From the NCBI RefSeq assembly GCF_020080835.1, contig NC_058160.1:16789152-16853151 (forward strand): a stretch of 64,000 nt of DNA, written 5' to 3'. The notes beneath the pieces are model-generated. The model saw only the letters and a list, made by a program, of their open reading frames with translations. It was not told where the DNA came from and did not search any database. Both the position numbers and the translations under genes were made by a program. Source of the DNA: Cotesia glomerata. Taxonomy: Eukaryota; Arthropoda; Insecta; Hymenoptera; Braconidae. Shown here piece by piece: positions 1 through 10,609 of this stretch (positions are counted from its first letter, which is position 1; every line of letters starts with the position of its first letter).

Positions 1-375
1 ATTTATTATAAGTCAGCAAAAATAAAAGAAAAATTTGAACAGTTTAGCTGATGGCTAATTTCAAACGTCAGCAAAACAAAAAATTTTTATTTTATTATTG
101 AATTTATATAAAGTTTTAAAATAAAATTAGAGTTGAATTACGCCGGATGTATCAAATGACGAATCGAAGTTAAATTTAATTATCGTTTAGCTAGCGGAAT
201 GTGAAATAACGAAATATATAAAATATTAAAGTAAATAAAAATAAATTTTAATTTTAGGTGTGGTTATTGATTTTTAAAAAAAAATTTTGGGAAATTTTTG
301 GAGCAGTTATGAAGGAAATACCTCTTTTTCACTAAATTTCGAACCGGGGTGGTTGTCGAATACGAGGGATCACCA
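1..375. other. AT-rich stretch beside a candidate LTR
   Basis: No gene is recognisable here. On the minus strand this lies downstream of the primer-binding site at 376-398, where a gag leader would be expected. The sequence is AT-rich and carries no long open frame, so the retroelement is probably truncated or decayed, or it continues beyond the window. Confidence 0.3.
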
Positions 376-398
376 TTCGAATCCCACCGCTGCCACCA
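376..398 (-). promoter_or_regulatory. Candidate retrotransposon primer-binding site
   Basis: Read on the minus strand this begins TGGTGGCAGCGGTGGGATTC and is the complement of a tRNA 3' end, including the CCA and the TTCGAAT T-loop. It lies 12 bases inside the end of the LTR at 411-1390, a plausible primer-binding-site position. The alternative reading, as a tRNA fragment on the plus strand, lacks a D-arm or anticodon arm. Confidence 0.55.
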
Positions 399-410
399 AA
401 AATTCAGGTC

Positions 411-1390
411 TGTTATGTCCGAAAAATAAGATCTTAAAATGCGGTAGCTGGATTAACGGAGGTTCGGATAACAGATGAATTTCCCTAACGAAAGAATCGT
501 TAAGTTTATATTTTATGGGTTCGCGAAGGTGAAAACCCCGGAGAGGGCCCCTTGAATAAGACAATCGACCTCGGAAACAATAAAATATCCTCCACTTACT
601 TTTGCGAATCCTAATTCCAACGATGATTCGGCTTTAATTGGACTTGTACCTTTGACTTCCGCTGCTTGGCTTCTCGCTTCCTCCTGCTGACTGGAGATTG
701 AAGGTTGAATGTTCTTAACTTATGAATGACGAAACACTTCGATTCAGGTTTTTAGGTTTATATTCAATTCAATGGCCCTATGGGCAAACACGTCTTAACT
801 TACACTATTCACTTATTAACTAATAACAACATAAAACAAAGGTTGAAATTTTATATGAGTTCGTAACCGGAGTAACGACTCCGGCAAACAGAAGTTCGCC
901 GATTATAAATTCACAGAAGAAGAAAATAATTTGAGAGTGGGACCAGGTCACTGGAACTGTGGGAATCTCGATTATCGTCAAAACGAATCGTGGCTCGAAG
1001 AATCGCTATCACAGAACTCAGAAATACCGTTAAGGAAATCGAAATGAATAATTAGGGAAAAGATGACTAATTAATTTAATAATTGAAGTCTGCCTATACG
1101 TGTCGGGGTATAGGACTCACCCGGGCCTTAAGGCAGAACTGTTACCTTGTAAATAAGCTGTCGAATTATGGTGTTCGCGTCTTTTATCACCTCGGTTGCG
1201 ATTCATTAAGTGGGGCTTCTAATTAAACAATTGGTTCCTTTGATAAAGTGACAATGCGCGGTAATGTGTATTCTTCGGCCACGAGTAAGTTGTCGCGCAA
1301 TCCAGGTTGTTGTTCCCTAAATATGCAAGCACTGTACTTTTCGGCTGGAATGGGAGGCCCTGTATTATAGACGGCACGCCGGATATAACA
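411..1390 (-). repeat. Candidate 5' LTR of an unclassified LTR retrotransposon
   Basis: On the minus strand the 980-bp segment begins TGTTATATCCG and ends CGGACATAACA, a near-perfect 11-bp terminal inverted repeat with the TG...CA ends expected of LTRs. A primer-binding-site-like sequence follows 12 bases later. It is more GC-rich than its surroundings. No second LTR or pol frame lies in the window, so it may be a solo or truncated element, or the body may lie left of position 1. It is not similar by eye to the BEL LTRs at 12999 and 18964. Confidence 0.5.
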
Positions 1391-1554
1391 GTGCTACAAA
1401 AAAATTGTTAATTAATTAATGGATAACTTATTGAATACTCGCGATAAAAATTTTTTGACCACGTATTATTGTTCATTGATCTATCCTGCAGGCACCTGAA
1501 TTTTTTCAATTTTTAATTTTCATATTTAATAAGTTTAAATAATATTTATTCATT

Positions 1555-1945
1555 AAAGGTCCGAAGGGGGCGTCGCTTGCGCAAGCCGGAGTATCCGTTT
1601 TCGGACGTATTTTCAACCCTCTGGGAAAATTATAAATATTGGTCCCATAATTCCGGGAGTCGGAACTTTCTTTAGGAAATTTTCTCTTCTTTTTGAATCT
1701 TATTTGAAATTCGAAAAATCTTTATTAGTTTTTGAGATATTTGCAAAAAACTAGACTCCTTTTTTTTTTTTTAGTTAATTATTAATAACTTTTGCAATTT
1801 TTGCAAGCGGACTTCGTTTTTTTTTCGAAAATCTTCTAGATGCCATTCCGAATTGAATGACAATTCAATCATAATTTTCGAAGACTGTTGAAAAAAGTTG
1901 ACCAAAAAGGTACTTGTTGACTAGACTAATAAACAAAAATGTACG
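1555..1945 (+). repeat. Dispersed repeat, inverted partner of 20780-21135
   Basis: About 370 bp shared in opposite orientation with 20780-21135. Shared landmarks are the CCCTCTGGGAAAATTATAAA block, the TTTGCAAAAAAC block and the final TTGACTAGACTA-like segment. It has no coding capacity and no clear terminal repeats, so the family is unknown. It stops about 60 bases before the long-TIR element at 2003. Confidence 0.6.
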
Positions 1946-2002
1946 AGAAAAGAAATTTAAAAAATTAAAAATTTTGAATGTGTCAGCTGAAAGAATATAG
2001 AT

Positions 2003-4795
2003 TAGGGTGCTTTTTTTTTTTGCGACTATTTTTTTTTTTTCGTTTCCATCCCGAAATTTTGTTGGAAATACACCCAAAAAAATTCCCTGAAAGTTTGAGC
2101 CCTTAATATTAATATTAAGTACTCCTACACAGCGTGTGAAGATTTCCCATTTGAAATATACAAGAACTTTCATTTTTTTTTTTTAAATTTCTATAGCTCA
2201 CTGGCATTTCATAGCATCACTTTGACCATGGACGGGTTTTTTTCAGAATTGAATGCTCTACAAAAGTGTCCATTGTCGCGAAGTCGTAACTCATACTGGC
2301 GGGGTAGTACGGACCACCAAACCGAATTTTTTATAGAATTCTTGTTTTTTCACTCATTATCTCATAAACAACAAGACATACAGAAAAAATGTTAATGATA
2401 ATTTTGTAGGAAATTCAATTTTCTACAAAAAAGGTCCTCAGCACCAAATCACTAAGATCGATATTTTCTGAGATATTAATCATTGAAGTTTACGTAGCAT
2501 TGAATTTCCACAAAATGTTGAATCAAATCTTAAAAAATAATGATTGGTTTATTTGTATCATAATTATAATTAGTAATTACTTATTGATTAAGTTACAAAT
2601 TTTACGTAAAAATTTTTTAATTGTATTTTTCTGAAGTTTTTTATTTTTAAATAAATTTCTCATTTAAATCACCCCATAATATTTGAATTTATCATTTAAT
2701 AATTCAATTTCAATGAAATTCTAGATAAAAATATATTGTGTATGATCATTACGAATAATATAGGATGTTTCTTTGTTGCTGTGTATTGTGATACTGATTA
2801 ATTGCGGTTTATTTTTCTTGCTCTGGTAGTACTACTGAGCTTTCACTTGACCTTGAATGCGTTCAACAAATTTCCCCTTTAATTGCAGCGCTTCCTTTGT
2901 TTTCGCGTACTAATCCCGCGAGAGTAAGAACAAAGCTTAGTGGGCATTGATCAGTGTGACGCCGTTGTATGTATACTTTGTTAAATTTGAGGTTAGGTCG
3001 ACTTTAACCATCATTAAAATGAGTGAAAAAATTGGTAATAAAACTTGGAATTATTTAATTGGATTTGAAAGAAGCCAAATAAATAATAATAAGCTGCCTT
3101 CGTATCGTGACTTACTAAATTTTTTATGTATAAACATCAGTCTTTAAAATTAACTATTCGAAATAGTGCTACTAGTGTTATTAACGATACTAATACTATT
3201 CGGGCTAGTTTCAAGATTCCAACTATACGTCCTCAGCACAGTCTTACGAAGTTGGAAAAATTTTATGCCGAATATATAAAAGTGAAGACACATCACAAGA
3301 GGGAAAAAAATCGAAAGCACAAAAACAGAATGTTGAAAAGTTTAACCAAAAACTAGATAAATTGTTCGATATTTCGAATTCCACAATGGTTAAGAATTTG
3401 CCAAAAGAGCAGCAACAATTTCTGAATGAGTGTCAAAAGGGGAAAACCAATCTTCACTCGCCCGTTACTAATTTCTTGCCGGTGGAAACTTTTCAGAATA
3501 AATCTGACACTGAACAGGAGATAACAAATGAAGATAATGAGAATAATACAGACGAAATTGGTTAGTTTCTTCTCACATACAACTATAAATTATCAAGCTC
3601 AACAATCAATCATTTTTAATAATCGAAAACAATTTCTTATAATTTAGACTCATATTTTTTCTACTTACTTGTAAAATTTAATTCGCATTAAAATTCTAAT
3701 TTTCTTAACCTCATTTTCTGAAAATTGAATTCTATATAATTTTTCAATATTTTAAAATTTGTTTCTAGATTCATAACTTTTTTTCTAATTATTAGTCTAT
3801 CATTTTTGGTAAAATTTCTATCAAGTAAATCTGAATAAGTGAGATAAATCAAAATTTATTCAATTTTGACAAAAATTTTGACTTGAATAAAAAAAAAATT
3901 TGTTTTCGATTTTTGCAGTCGAAAATTCCCACGCTATTAAAAATTAAAGTCTCTGTAACCAATAAATTTAAAACACATATATATCATTTTGTCTTATTTT
4001 TATTGGGGAAAATTGACGGAAACTCAATTCAAAGAATATCTTTGCTTCTGGATAACAGAAGCTGAATATAAAATTTGAAAAATATTTGAATCGATTGGGT
4101 TTATTTATTTAATTCTGAAAAAATTGTTTTAGGCATGAAATTATCGCAATATTTGATGCCAGCAAGTTTTTGTAGTCTATCATCAAATTCCAGTGGGTTG
4201 AAACGAACATATTCTGATTTTGAGGATGAACTCCCTGTACCTCCTAAAAAGAAAAAAATCAATATTTTTTAAGATTTGATTCAACATTTTGTGGAAATTC
4301 AATGCTAGGTAAACTTCAATGATTAATATCTCAGAAAATATCGATCTTAGTGATTTGGTGCTAAGGACCTTTTTTGTAGAGAATTGAATTTCCTACAAAA
4401 TTATCTTTACATTTTTTCTGTATGTCTTGTTGTTTATGAGATAATGAGTGAAAAAACAAGAATTCTATAAAAAAATTCGGTTTGGCGGTCCGTACTACCC
4501 CGCCAGTATGTGTTACGACTTCGCGACAATGGACACTTTTGTAGAGCATTTAATTCTGAAAAAAACCCGTCCATGGTCAAAGCGATGCTATGAAATGCCA
4601 CTGAGCTATAGAAATTTAAAAAAAAAAATGAAAGTTCTCGTATAATTCAAATGGGAAATCTTCACACGCTGTGTAGGAGTACTTAATATTAATATTAAGG
4701 GCTCAAACTTTCAGGGAATTTTTTTGGGTGTATTTCCAACAAAATTTCGGGATGGAAGCGAAAAAAAAAATAGTCGCAAAAAAAAAAGCACCCTA
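2003..4795 (+). mobile_element. Long-TIR DNA transposon copy 1, internally deleted
   Basis: A 2,793-bp element starts TAGGGTGC and ends GCACCCTA, flanked on both sides by the perfect 8-bp duplication ATATAGAT (1995-2002 and 4796-4803). Its arms of about 540 bp (2003-2540 and 4258-4795) are near-perfect inverted repeats. The interior carries a two-exon gene fragment (3019-4272) homologous to the N-terminal part of the transposase at 53199-57958. An 8-bp duplication with TIRs fits the hAT or P-like superfamilies; the superfamily is inferred, not proven. The catalytic region is absent, so the copy can only move with help in trans. Confidence 0.85.
3019..4272 (+). pseudogene. N-terminal transposase fragment, two exons, frameshifted
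   Basis: Exon 1 runs from ATG 3019 to a donor at 3560/3561; exon 2 runs from the acceptor AG at 4131-4132 to TAA at 4270-4272. Exon 1 starts MSEKIGNKTWNYLIGFE, matching the N-terminus of the gene at 44541 (KLP..RD, then a basic segment and LDKLFDI). Exon 2 contains DELPVPPKKKKINIF, a probable nuclear localisation signal aligned with DELPVEPKLKK in the longer copy near 56600. Exon 1 has two apparent frameshifts, one at a T run near 3120 and one at an A run near 3305. The stop codon lies inside the right TIR, so the deletion fused the exon to the arm. Function is not proven. Confidence 0.65.
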
Positions 4796-4803
4796 ATATA
4801 GAT

Positions 4804-5324
4804 ACATGAAAAATTAAATTTGTGTGGCATATTATATTAATATTAATAATTTATAACTTTTAGGTCGAGCCGTAATAAATACACGAACCTGATCTTATTT
4901 TCTAAAATAAGGTCTGAAAGGTACTCAGATATTTTTATTAAATGTTACAAAATAATCAAAAAAATTTTTTTAGTATTAAATTAAACGAATATTAGGCAGA
5001 GTTAATAAATTTATTAAATACTAATTAATTTTTCGTCGAAGTTCTAACAATTGTTAATCAATATTAGTATATAGAAAAATTTATTAAATACCAAGAAAAA
5101 ATTTTACTTGATAAAAATGATAATTTATTAATATTGATAGGAATAATTACAAATGATGGCAAAGCGATCAGGTGATTTTTTGGATTTTTATTGGTCGGAA
5201 AAATGGAAGGTTTTGGGGATGGGGTTTATTTGATTTCATTAATAAAGGAGTTGATTTTCAAAAAGGTATCTTTTCACAATTTTTTCATAGAGATAAAAAA
5301 ATCAATTATATAAATTAAATAAAA
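4804..5324. other. AT-rich spacer, nothing recognised
   Basis: No open frame, terminal repeat or RNA-like structure was seen between the transposon at 2003-4795 and the foldback complex that begins near 5325. Confidence 0.5.
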
Positions 5325-5734
5325 CTTTATTTATCGACTAAAATTAACGTCGCAAACGCTAAGGGTTTGAGTAGTGCTTTACTCTCACTCTCTCAAGATC
5401 AAGCAACTATCTCGGCTTAAATTTCTTGTATCTTATCTTTTGTGCACTTTGAGTATTAAATGAGTTGACAGATTTCAACAAAAATACTTTTTTATGACAG
5501 TAGACATAGTCTAGTCGAGAAATGAGTTTTCTGCGAAAAATCGTTAGCCTGCTATTAAAAATATGGCGATTGGTGCATTGGATTCAGAATTTAATTCTGA
5601 GAATGAGGTATTTTTTAATTTATCCACCATTAAAAATTTCATTTGTTACAAACAAAATACGAAGAGAAAAAAGAGAGTCTCCGTTTTGTAGCTATAATTT
5701 CAAGAATATTAAAGAAATTTGAAATTTGAAAAAT

Positions 5735-6455
5735 TACATTTTTATTTTATTTTTTTTCCATAGCTTTAAAAAATTACAAATACACTTATGTGCATCAAAG
5801 TAGTAAGAAAAATTTTTCTCTATTTTTTATTGAATTTTAAAATACTTTACCCCATCAAAGTTGAAGCGATCAACTATTTTATCAACTTATAAATTGTTAT
5901 AACTTTTAAACTATTGATGATACGGTCTTTAACACTGAGGACGATCTTTTAGACAATTTATTGATTCCTAAAATAAATTTTTCATATGATCGATATCTAT
6001 TATGGTTCAATTTCTATAAGCATTTATTTTTTTTTAAATTCGTTACTTGAATCTTTAAATGATTATATCTTTTAGATTATTAATGTTACAGCTTTAATGA
6101 TTCAGGACAATTTTATAGAGTAAATATGTGCCTTTAAGGTCAACCATTTTCCAGATTTTCTTATAAACAAATGGTTATAAAAATTGAACCATAATAGATA
6201 TCGATCATATGAAAAATTTATTATATGAATCAATAAATTGTCTAAAAGATCTTCTTGAATGTCCAAGACCGTATCATCAATAGTTTAGAAGTTATAACAA
6301 TTTATAATTTGATAAAATAGTTGACCGTTTCAATTTTGATGAGGTAAAGTATTTTAAAATTCAATAAAAAATAGAGAAAAATTTTTTTTTACAAATCTGA
6401 TGCACACGGCTGAATTTGTAATTTTTAAAAGCAACGGAAAAAAAAATGAAAATTT
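5735..6455. repeat. Inner inverted repeat pair of about 280 bp
   Basis: Segments 5735-6030 and 6180-6455 are inverted copies sharing TATGATCGATATCTATTATG, CAATAAATTGTCTAAAAGATC and the TTATAACAATTTATAA region. The loop between them is about 150 bp. A transcript would form a long hairpin. No coding potential was seen. Confidence 0.65.
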
Positions 6456-6562
6456 GTTTATAACAAATTGTTTATAAAACAAACAATGAAAATTAAAATG
6501 ACAACAAAATTTTTTTTCATAGTTATATTGAGAATTGTAAATGATTATTTAAAAAAAAAAAA

Positions 6563-6858
6563 ATTTAGAAAACGGTTGACCCTAAAGGCCATCCCTGCAA
6601 CTTCCCGCTAATTCCGTTAATACCTGGCCGCTTTTTTTAAGCTCTTCGAGCTCAAAAATACAACCTGTGTGTTGTTTTGAGCTCTCCGAGCTCAAAAAGA
6701 TACCATTTCTATGCTTTTGAGCTCTTTGAATAGTCAGGAAAGCTTGCTAGGACCTCAAAACGTTGAGATCTGATGAAAACTCGATTTTCGAAAAATGGGG
6801 TAAAACCAATAACTTCCCGATTTTTGAAAATTTTCAATTTTCTTAGCGGGAAGTTAAA
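6563..6858 (-). repeat. Truncated copy of the AACTTCCCGC/(TG)n repeat family
   Basis: On the minus strand this matches both ends of the element at 34062-34943: the AACTTCCCGCTAAG start at 6858, and the TTAGCGGGAAGTTGCAGGGA and GGTCAACCG tail at 6563-6605. The middle, including the (TG)n tract, is deleted. It keeps three copies of the GAGCTC-based palindrome. Confidence 0.75.
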
Positions 6859-7245
6859 AAATGATTTCTTAATAAATAATTAATATGATTGAAAAATGAA
6901 AAAAACAATTAGGGTACACGGAAAGAAAATTGAAGGAGTTTTTACTATTTTACTATTGTAATTTTTACTAAATAAAATAGTAACGGTGGACTTCACTTCT
7001 CATTCAGTAATTTTTATGATCTACTATTGTAAATTTTATACAACAAATAAGACTAGCAAGAGTCTTAAAAAGTCGAACACTATAGAGCAAATTATACAAT
7101 ATGTGTTTGTGAACTTTACAATTCAACTATTGTAAAAATTCACAGTTGGTTTTTTTAAAAGAAATATTAGGGAGGTAGAGAGATAAGTAGAAGGTTGAAC
7201 TAATTGGTACCTGTACAGTAATCGAAAAAAGAAACCGACATTTTC

Positions 7246-7318
7246 GTGCTATCTGGGAATCGAACCCAGAACTCTGTGTTGGCAGCCAGAGACTCTCCCT
7301 CTACTCTATCCGAGGTAA
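7246..7318 (-). other. tRNA-like sequence (SINE head or tRNA relic)
   Basis: The minus strand has a perfect T-arm (CTGGG TTCGATT CCCAG, B box) preceded by an anticodon-arm-like TCTGGCTGCCAACACAGAG. The D-arm and acceptor stem are poor, so it is unlikely to be a functional tRNA gene. It sits inside a non-coding TIR element, like the tRNA-like modules near 10232 and 51313. Confidence 0.45.
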
Positions 7319-7480
7319 ACTAAGACCCATATCCTTTAACATTTACATAAACTCGGAGTCTAGCGCTGTGCACGGCCGTTACTTACACTAATTGAGAAAC
7401 ATTCCAATTCAACTATTGTAAAATTTGCTATAGTTCTATCAGAAAGATACAGAGGCAGCACTGGAAATTTTCATCTCTTA

Positions 7481-7644
7481 AGGTGCAATTTCATGCTGAC
7501 GTTTGACACTGGTTTAGAGCGTCAAATAAGGTTAAATGGTATATAATTTCGACTGAAGCGCCATCTTAAATTAACGCAGCGTCAAAACTAAACATTGTTT
7601 AGTTTGTAAGAATCCGCGTCAAGCGTCAGCATGAAATTGCACCT
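7481..7644. mobile_element. 164-bp MITE with TTA duplication
   Basis: Perfect 21-bp TIRs start AGGTGCAATTTCATGCTGA. The flanks are TTA at 7478-7480 and TTA at 7645-7647. A 3-bp TTA/TWA duplication is characteristic of PIF/Harbinger elements. The internal sequence is weakly palindromic (GCGTCAAA motifs) and non-coding. It is nested in the element at 6915-7791. Confidence 0.75.
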
Positions 7645-7791
7645 TTACTTTTTACAATAGTAATATCGTATTTTTTTATGAATAAATAGTATTTTTTCTT
7701 CTAAAATATTTGACAATTACTAGTAATAAAAGTATAGTCCAGCTTTACAATAGTTGTATCGTAAATTTTTTCAGAAATTTTTTCCCGTGTA

Positions 7792-8514
7792 GAAGCAAGT
7801 TTTGGACAGATAAGATTTGTATTAATTTATAAAAAATTATAATATTACAACCATGTTTTTGTTGAGTTTTAAAAAATTTATATTAAAAGAAATCGAGTTT
7901 GTAATGGTTTGTTAATATAAATTCATTTCTATCGTTTATTTGACGATAAATGGCCATAAACGGTACAGTGACCACAAACGGTACTTCTACCCTATAAACA
8001 ATTAAAAAATTTTTTTAAGAAAAAGTTTCTTATAACATTAACCGGATATTTTCAATTTTTGATAACTTTGAAAAATCATTATAAGCAAATGAAAAAACTT
8101 TTTTAAGCTTTTACAATGGAATATTGTTCATTATTTATATAATAAGAGCTCCTAAAAGGAAAAAAATTTTTAGACTTATTTTTTAAACTTTTATAATAGA
8201 TTTTATGAAAACTCAAGTCTACGAAAAATTAGTTAATTAACAATTAAATAACTTAAACAAAAATCAAGCTAAATTTTTTTTTTGCTGGGCCATATTCCTT
8301 CAAGTGTCTAGTTGACAATAATTTATTCAGATTTTTAAATTAATATTGAATGTTATAAAAACATTATTTTGTGTTGAATACTTTGCTTGGCGGTAATGAC
8401 TAGGCACTGAAACGGCCGCACGGAGCCCAACTTTCAACGTTAAATTAAAATTATAAATAATGGAGCTACAACTCCATAAGTCGAGATTTATCTTACTAAA
8501 ATTTTCTTCTCTTA
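7792..8514. other. AT-rich interior of foldback complex, nothing recognised
   Basis: No coding frame, TIR or RNA gene was seen between the ACACGG element and the right foldback arm. Confidence 0.45.
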
Positions 8515-8800
8515 TAGGATCTTTTTTCAAATTTCAGATATCTTGAATATTTTCAAAGTTATAGCTACAAAACGGAGACTCCCTTTTTTTCTCTTCGTTT
8601 TTTGTTTATAACAAATTAAATTTTTAATAGCGGATAAATGAGAAAATACCTCTTTCTCAGAATTAAATTCTGAATCCAATGCACCAATCTCTATATTTTT
8701 AAGAGCAGGCTAACGATTTTTCGCAGAAAACCCACTTCTTGACTAGACTATGTATACTGTCATAAAAAAATGTTTTTGTTGAAATTTAGCAACTCATTTA

Positions 8801-8908
8801 GGGTAAAAGCCCCAATAGATGCTCATGTACCAGTACATGATCACACCATGTATTTGTATATCTATATTTGTGAATACTGGTACATGATCATCTATTGGGG
8901 CTTTTATC
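8801..8908. mobile_element. 108-bp palindromic MITE with exact empty site
   Basis: Inverted ends with AAAAGCCCCAATAGATG and a CATGTACCAGTA core are flanked by TTA (8798-8800 and 8909-8911). The opposite foldback arm near 5460 has the uninterrupted sequence CATTTAATACTC when inverted, which is the pre-insertion site with a single TTA. This fits PIF/Harbinger. It shows the MITE arrived after the foldback arms formed. Confidence 0.8.
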
Positions 8909-9030
8909 TTAATACTCAAAGTGCACAAAAGATAAGATACAAGAAATTTAAGCCGAGATAGTTGCTTAACCTTGAGAGAATGAGAGTAAAGTACTACTCA
9001 AATGCTTCGCGTTGAGACGTGCAAAAGTAA

Positions 9031-9517
9031 TATGGCCCCTAGAGTAACAGAAAAAAAAAAGAAGAGACAGTGATAGTTATTATAATTCATTTGATGGTTA
9101 TTTAAATTTTGCTAAATAAAAAGGAGATTATGTCATCTCTACAGGTTAATAGATTATACATAATATCTTAGAAAAAGAAAATAATTTTTTATTATATGTC
9201 TTTATGACATCCGAATTGGATCGCGAGAATTTTTCTTTTGAGGATTCAACGTATTTTCGCATGAAACATGCAGAAATGAAAAAAAAAAATGTGAGCCGTC
9301 ACGGGACGCCTGGCAGATGTGAAACATCGACATTATTTTGTAAAAGTAATATGCAGAAAAGAACAGATTGTGATAGGAACTAAATATGTCATAATGATAA
9401 AATAAAATATTACGATTTTTTTTTCTAGATAACGATGACTATTTATTGGATAAACATTTATTTTCATTAAATACAAAAATTTACGAATTTATTTCAAATC
9501 GTGACTACTTAATTCGT
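9031..9517. other. Spacer downstream of the Helentron gene, nothing recognised
   Basis: AT-rich sequence between the foldback arm and the Helentron stop codon at 9518. The 3' end of the Helentron should lie here on the minus strand, but I could not assign it. Confidence 0.4.
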
Positions 9518-9961
9518 TTAATCAGTGACTTCGGTAATAGTTATATTCGATGTTGCCTCTGAGGACGGTATTACTGTGACAATTGGTCGATGGTAACTGA
9601 AGTATGTTACAAAAGTATTGGACATAACATTATCAAGATATCTAATAAATACAGCATCTATTGTTGTTCCGTATCTGGTGGTAGGTTCTCTTGGATTGTT
9701 ATTAATTTGCAATTGAAATTCTTCTTGGAGAAACGTAATTAATGGCGTTAATTCATCTTTTGCAAAATTTACATTGAAATCCCCAGCTAAACTCAATGGT
9801 AGTTGGTCTTTATTGGTTTTGAAAGTTATTGAACCTCTGTGACTGTACGGAAATAATCTCTCGTGTAAAAATGAAATAATGTAATTTATTTTTTTATTAA
9901 GAGAAATGTACACAACAATCATCATCAATTCAATTCCATCTTCTAGTTTAACATGTGAAGC
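9518..9961 (-). pseudogene. Helentron endonuclease, C-terminal part
   Basis: This encodes the C-terminal part of an endonuclease/exonuclease/phosphatase domain: LAGDFNVNFA (the GDFN motif), then TTRYGTTIDAVFIR (a substrate-binding D) and SYHRPI (near the catalytic H). It continues in frame from the segment ending at 11362 once the element at 9964-11359 and one copy of its 2-bp duplication are removed; the junction then reads D-I-C-A-S-H-V-K. The coding part ends at a stop at 9518. It is inactive as it stands because of the insertion. Confidence 0.75.
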
Positions 9962-10231
9962 ACCCCTGGTGGTTTCGGCGACACGGTGAAAGCACGGTCG
10001 AATGACGGTTGTTTCACGGTCGTTTCACCGTATAAAGTTCGTTCTTACCGACAGATCTGTCAGTCAGCATCGGATACCGTTGTGAACGATATCTAATATA
10101 AATTTATTGAATATTTACGGTGCATACGCAAGTGAATCTACGACGTTATGACCAACACTGTACGCTCAATATACTGTCAAAATACGGTGATTGTACGCTA
10201 CTATCACGAACAATGAAATAAAAAAAAATTT

Positions 10232-10312
10232 GCGGACAGTCTAGACCGAGACTCGAACCCGATTCATCTGGTCGCGCGCCCAAGACTCTACCAGCTAGGT
10301 TATCTAAGACAC
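10232..10312 (-). other. tRNA-like sequence inside a DNA transposon
   Basis: The minus strand shows an A-box-like TAGCTGGTAGAGTC and a B box GGGTTCGAGTC followed by a C-rich pairing strand. The spacing resembles a tRNA, but the acceptor arms do not pair well. It is probably a SINE head or tRNA relic captured by the surrounding element. Confidence 0.45.
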
Positions 10313-10402
10313 TGCACGAAACATTAGATTCAGTCACATCATAAGGTGTCAAAACCAAGTAATTTTTTTTTTTTCATTGCACAGATAAAAATAGCTTAAA
10401 TA

Positions 10403-10535
10403 TAGTATATTACACACCTAGGGAAGTAAAGTAAGAAATGTCTCAGATCACATGTAATTGTTGGCCGAGGCGAAGCCGAGGTCAACAAACATGTGATCTG
10501 AGGCTTTCTTATTTACTTCCCGAGGAGTGTATACT
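10403..10535. repeat. Strong 133-bp hairpin
   Basis: Arms 10404-10454 and 10489-10534 pair over about 46 positions. They share CTCAGATCACATG inverted as CATGTGATCTGAG, GGGAAGTAAA inverted as TTTACTTCCC, and AGTATA inverted as TATACT. The loop contains GGCCGAGGCGAAGCCGAGG, itself a small hairpin. It is much more GC-rich than its host and could be a tiny foldback element or an RNA hairpin. Confidence 0.7.
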
Positions 10536-10553
10536 ATTTTTTTGTCCGACGAA

Positions 10554-10609
10554 GGCGGAAAGCGGCAACTTAGTTTAGCGCAGCGGGACGAAAGTTGCCA
10601 CTTTCCGCC
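10554..10609. repeat. Second adjacent GC-rich hairpin
   Basis: Arms GGCGGAAAGCGGCAACTT (10554-10571) and AAAGTTGCCACTTTCCGCC (10591-10609) pair almost perfectly around a 19-base loop. It sits 18 bases from the hairpin at 10403-10535, so the two may form one unit of about 210 bp. Confidence 0.7.

Larger units (their letters stand above)
6915..7791. mobile_element. Non-autonomous TIR element, ACACGG ends
   Basis: The ends TACACGGAAAGAAAATT and, inverted, TACACGGGAAAAAATTTC bracket 877 bp with repeated CTATTGTAAA/TTTACAATAG motifs but no open frame. Two insertions lie inside: a tRNA-like sequence at 7246-7318 and a 164-bp MITE at 7481-7644. No clear target duplication was found, so the exact borders and superfamily are open. 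Confidence 0.5.
5325..9030. mobile_element. Large foldback repeat complex
   Basis: The left arm (about 5325-5720) and right arm (about 8515-9030) are inverted copies sharing blocks such as AACGGAGACTC, CGAAAAATCGTTAGCCTGCT and AAGTGCACAAAAGATAAGAT. A second inverted pair (5735-6030 and 6180-6455) lies inside. The interior also holds a fragment of the CTTCCCGC family, an 877-bp TIR element and a nested small element. No coding region is recognisable. It could be one foldback transposon that accumulated insertions, or two separate insertions of one repeat in opposite orientation. Clean target duplications were not found. Confidence 0.55.

Noticed and set aside
376..398. tRNA gene 3' end on the plus strand
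   Set aside because: Only the T-arm and acceptor-like part are present; its position beside an LTR fits a primer-binding site better.
3883..4065. 60-codon plus-strand frame
   Set aside because: It lies within the predicted intron of the copy 1 transposase fragment and has no conserved counterpart in the other copies.
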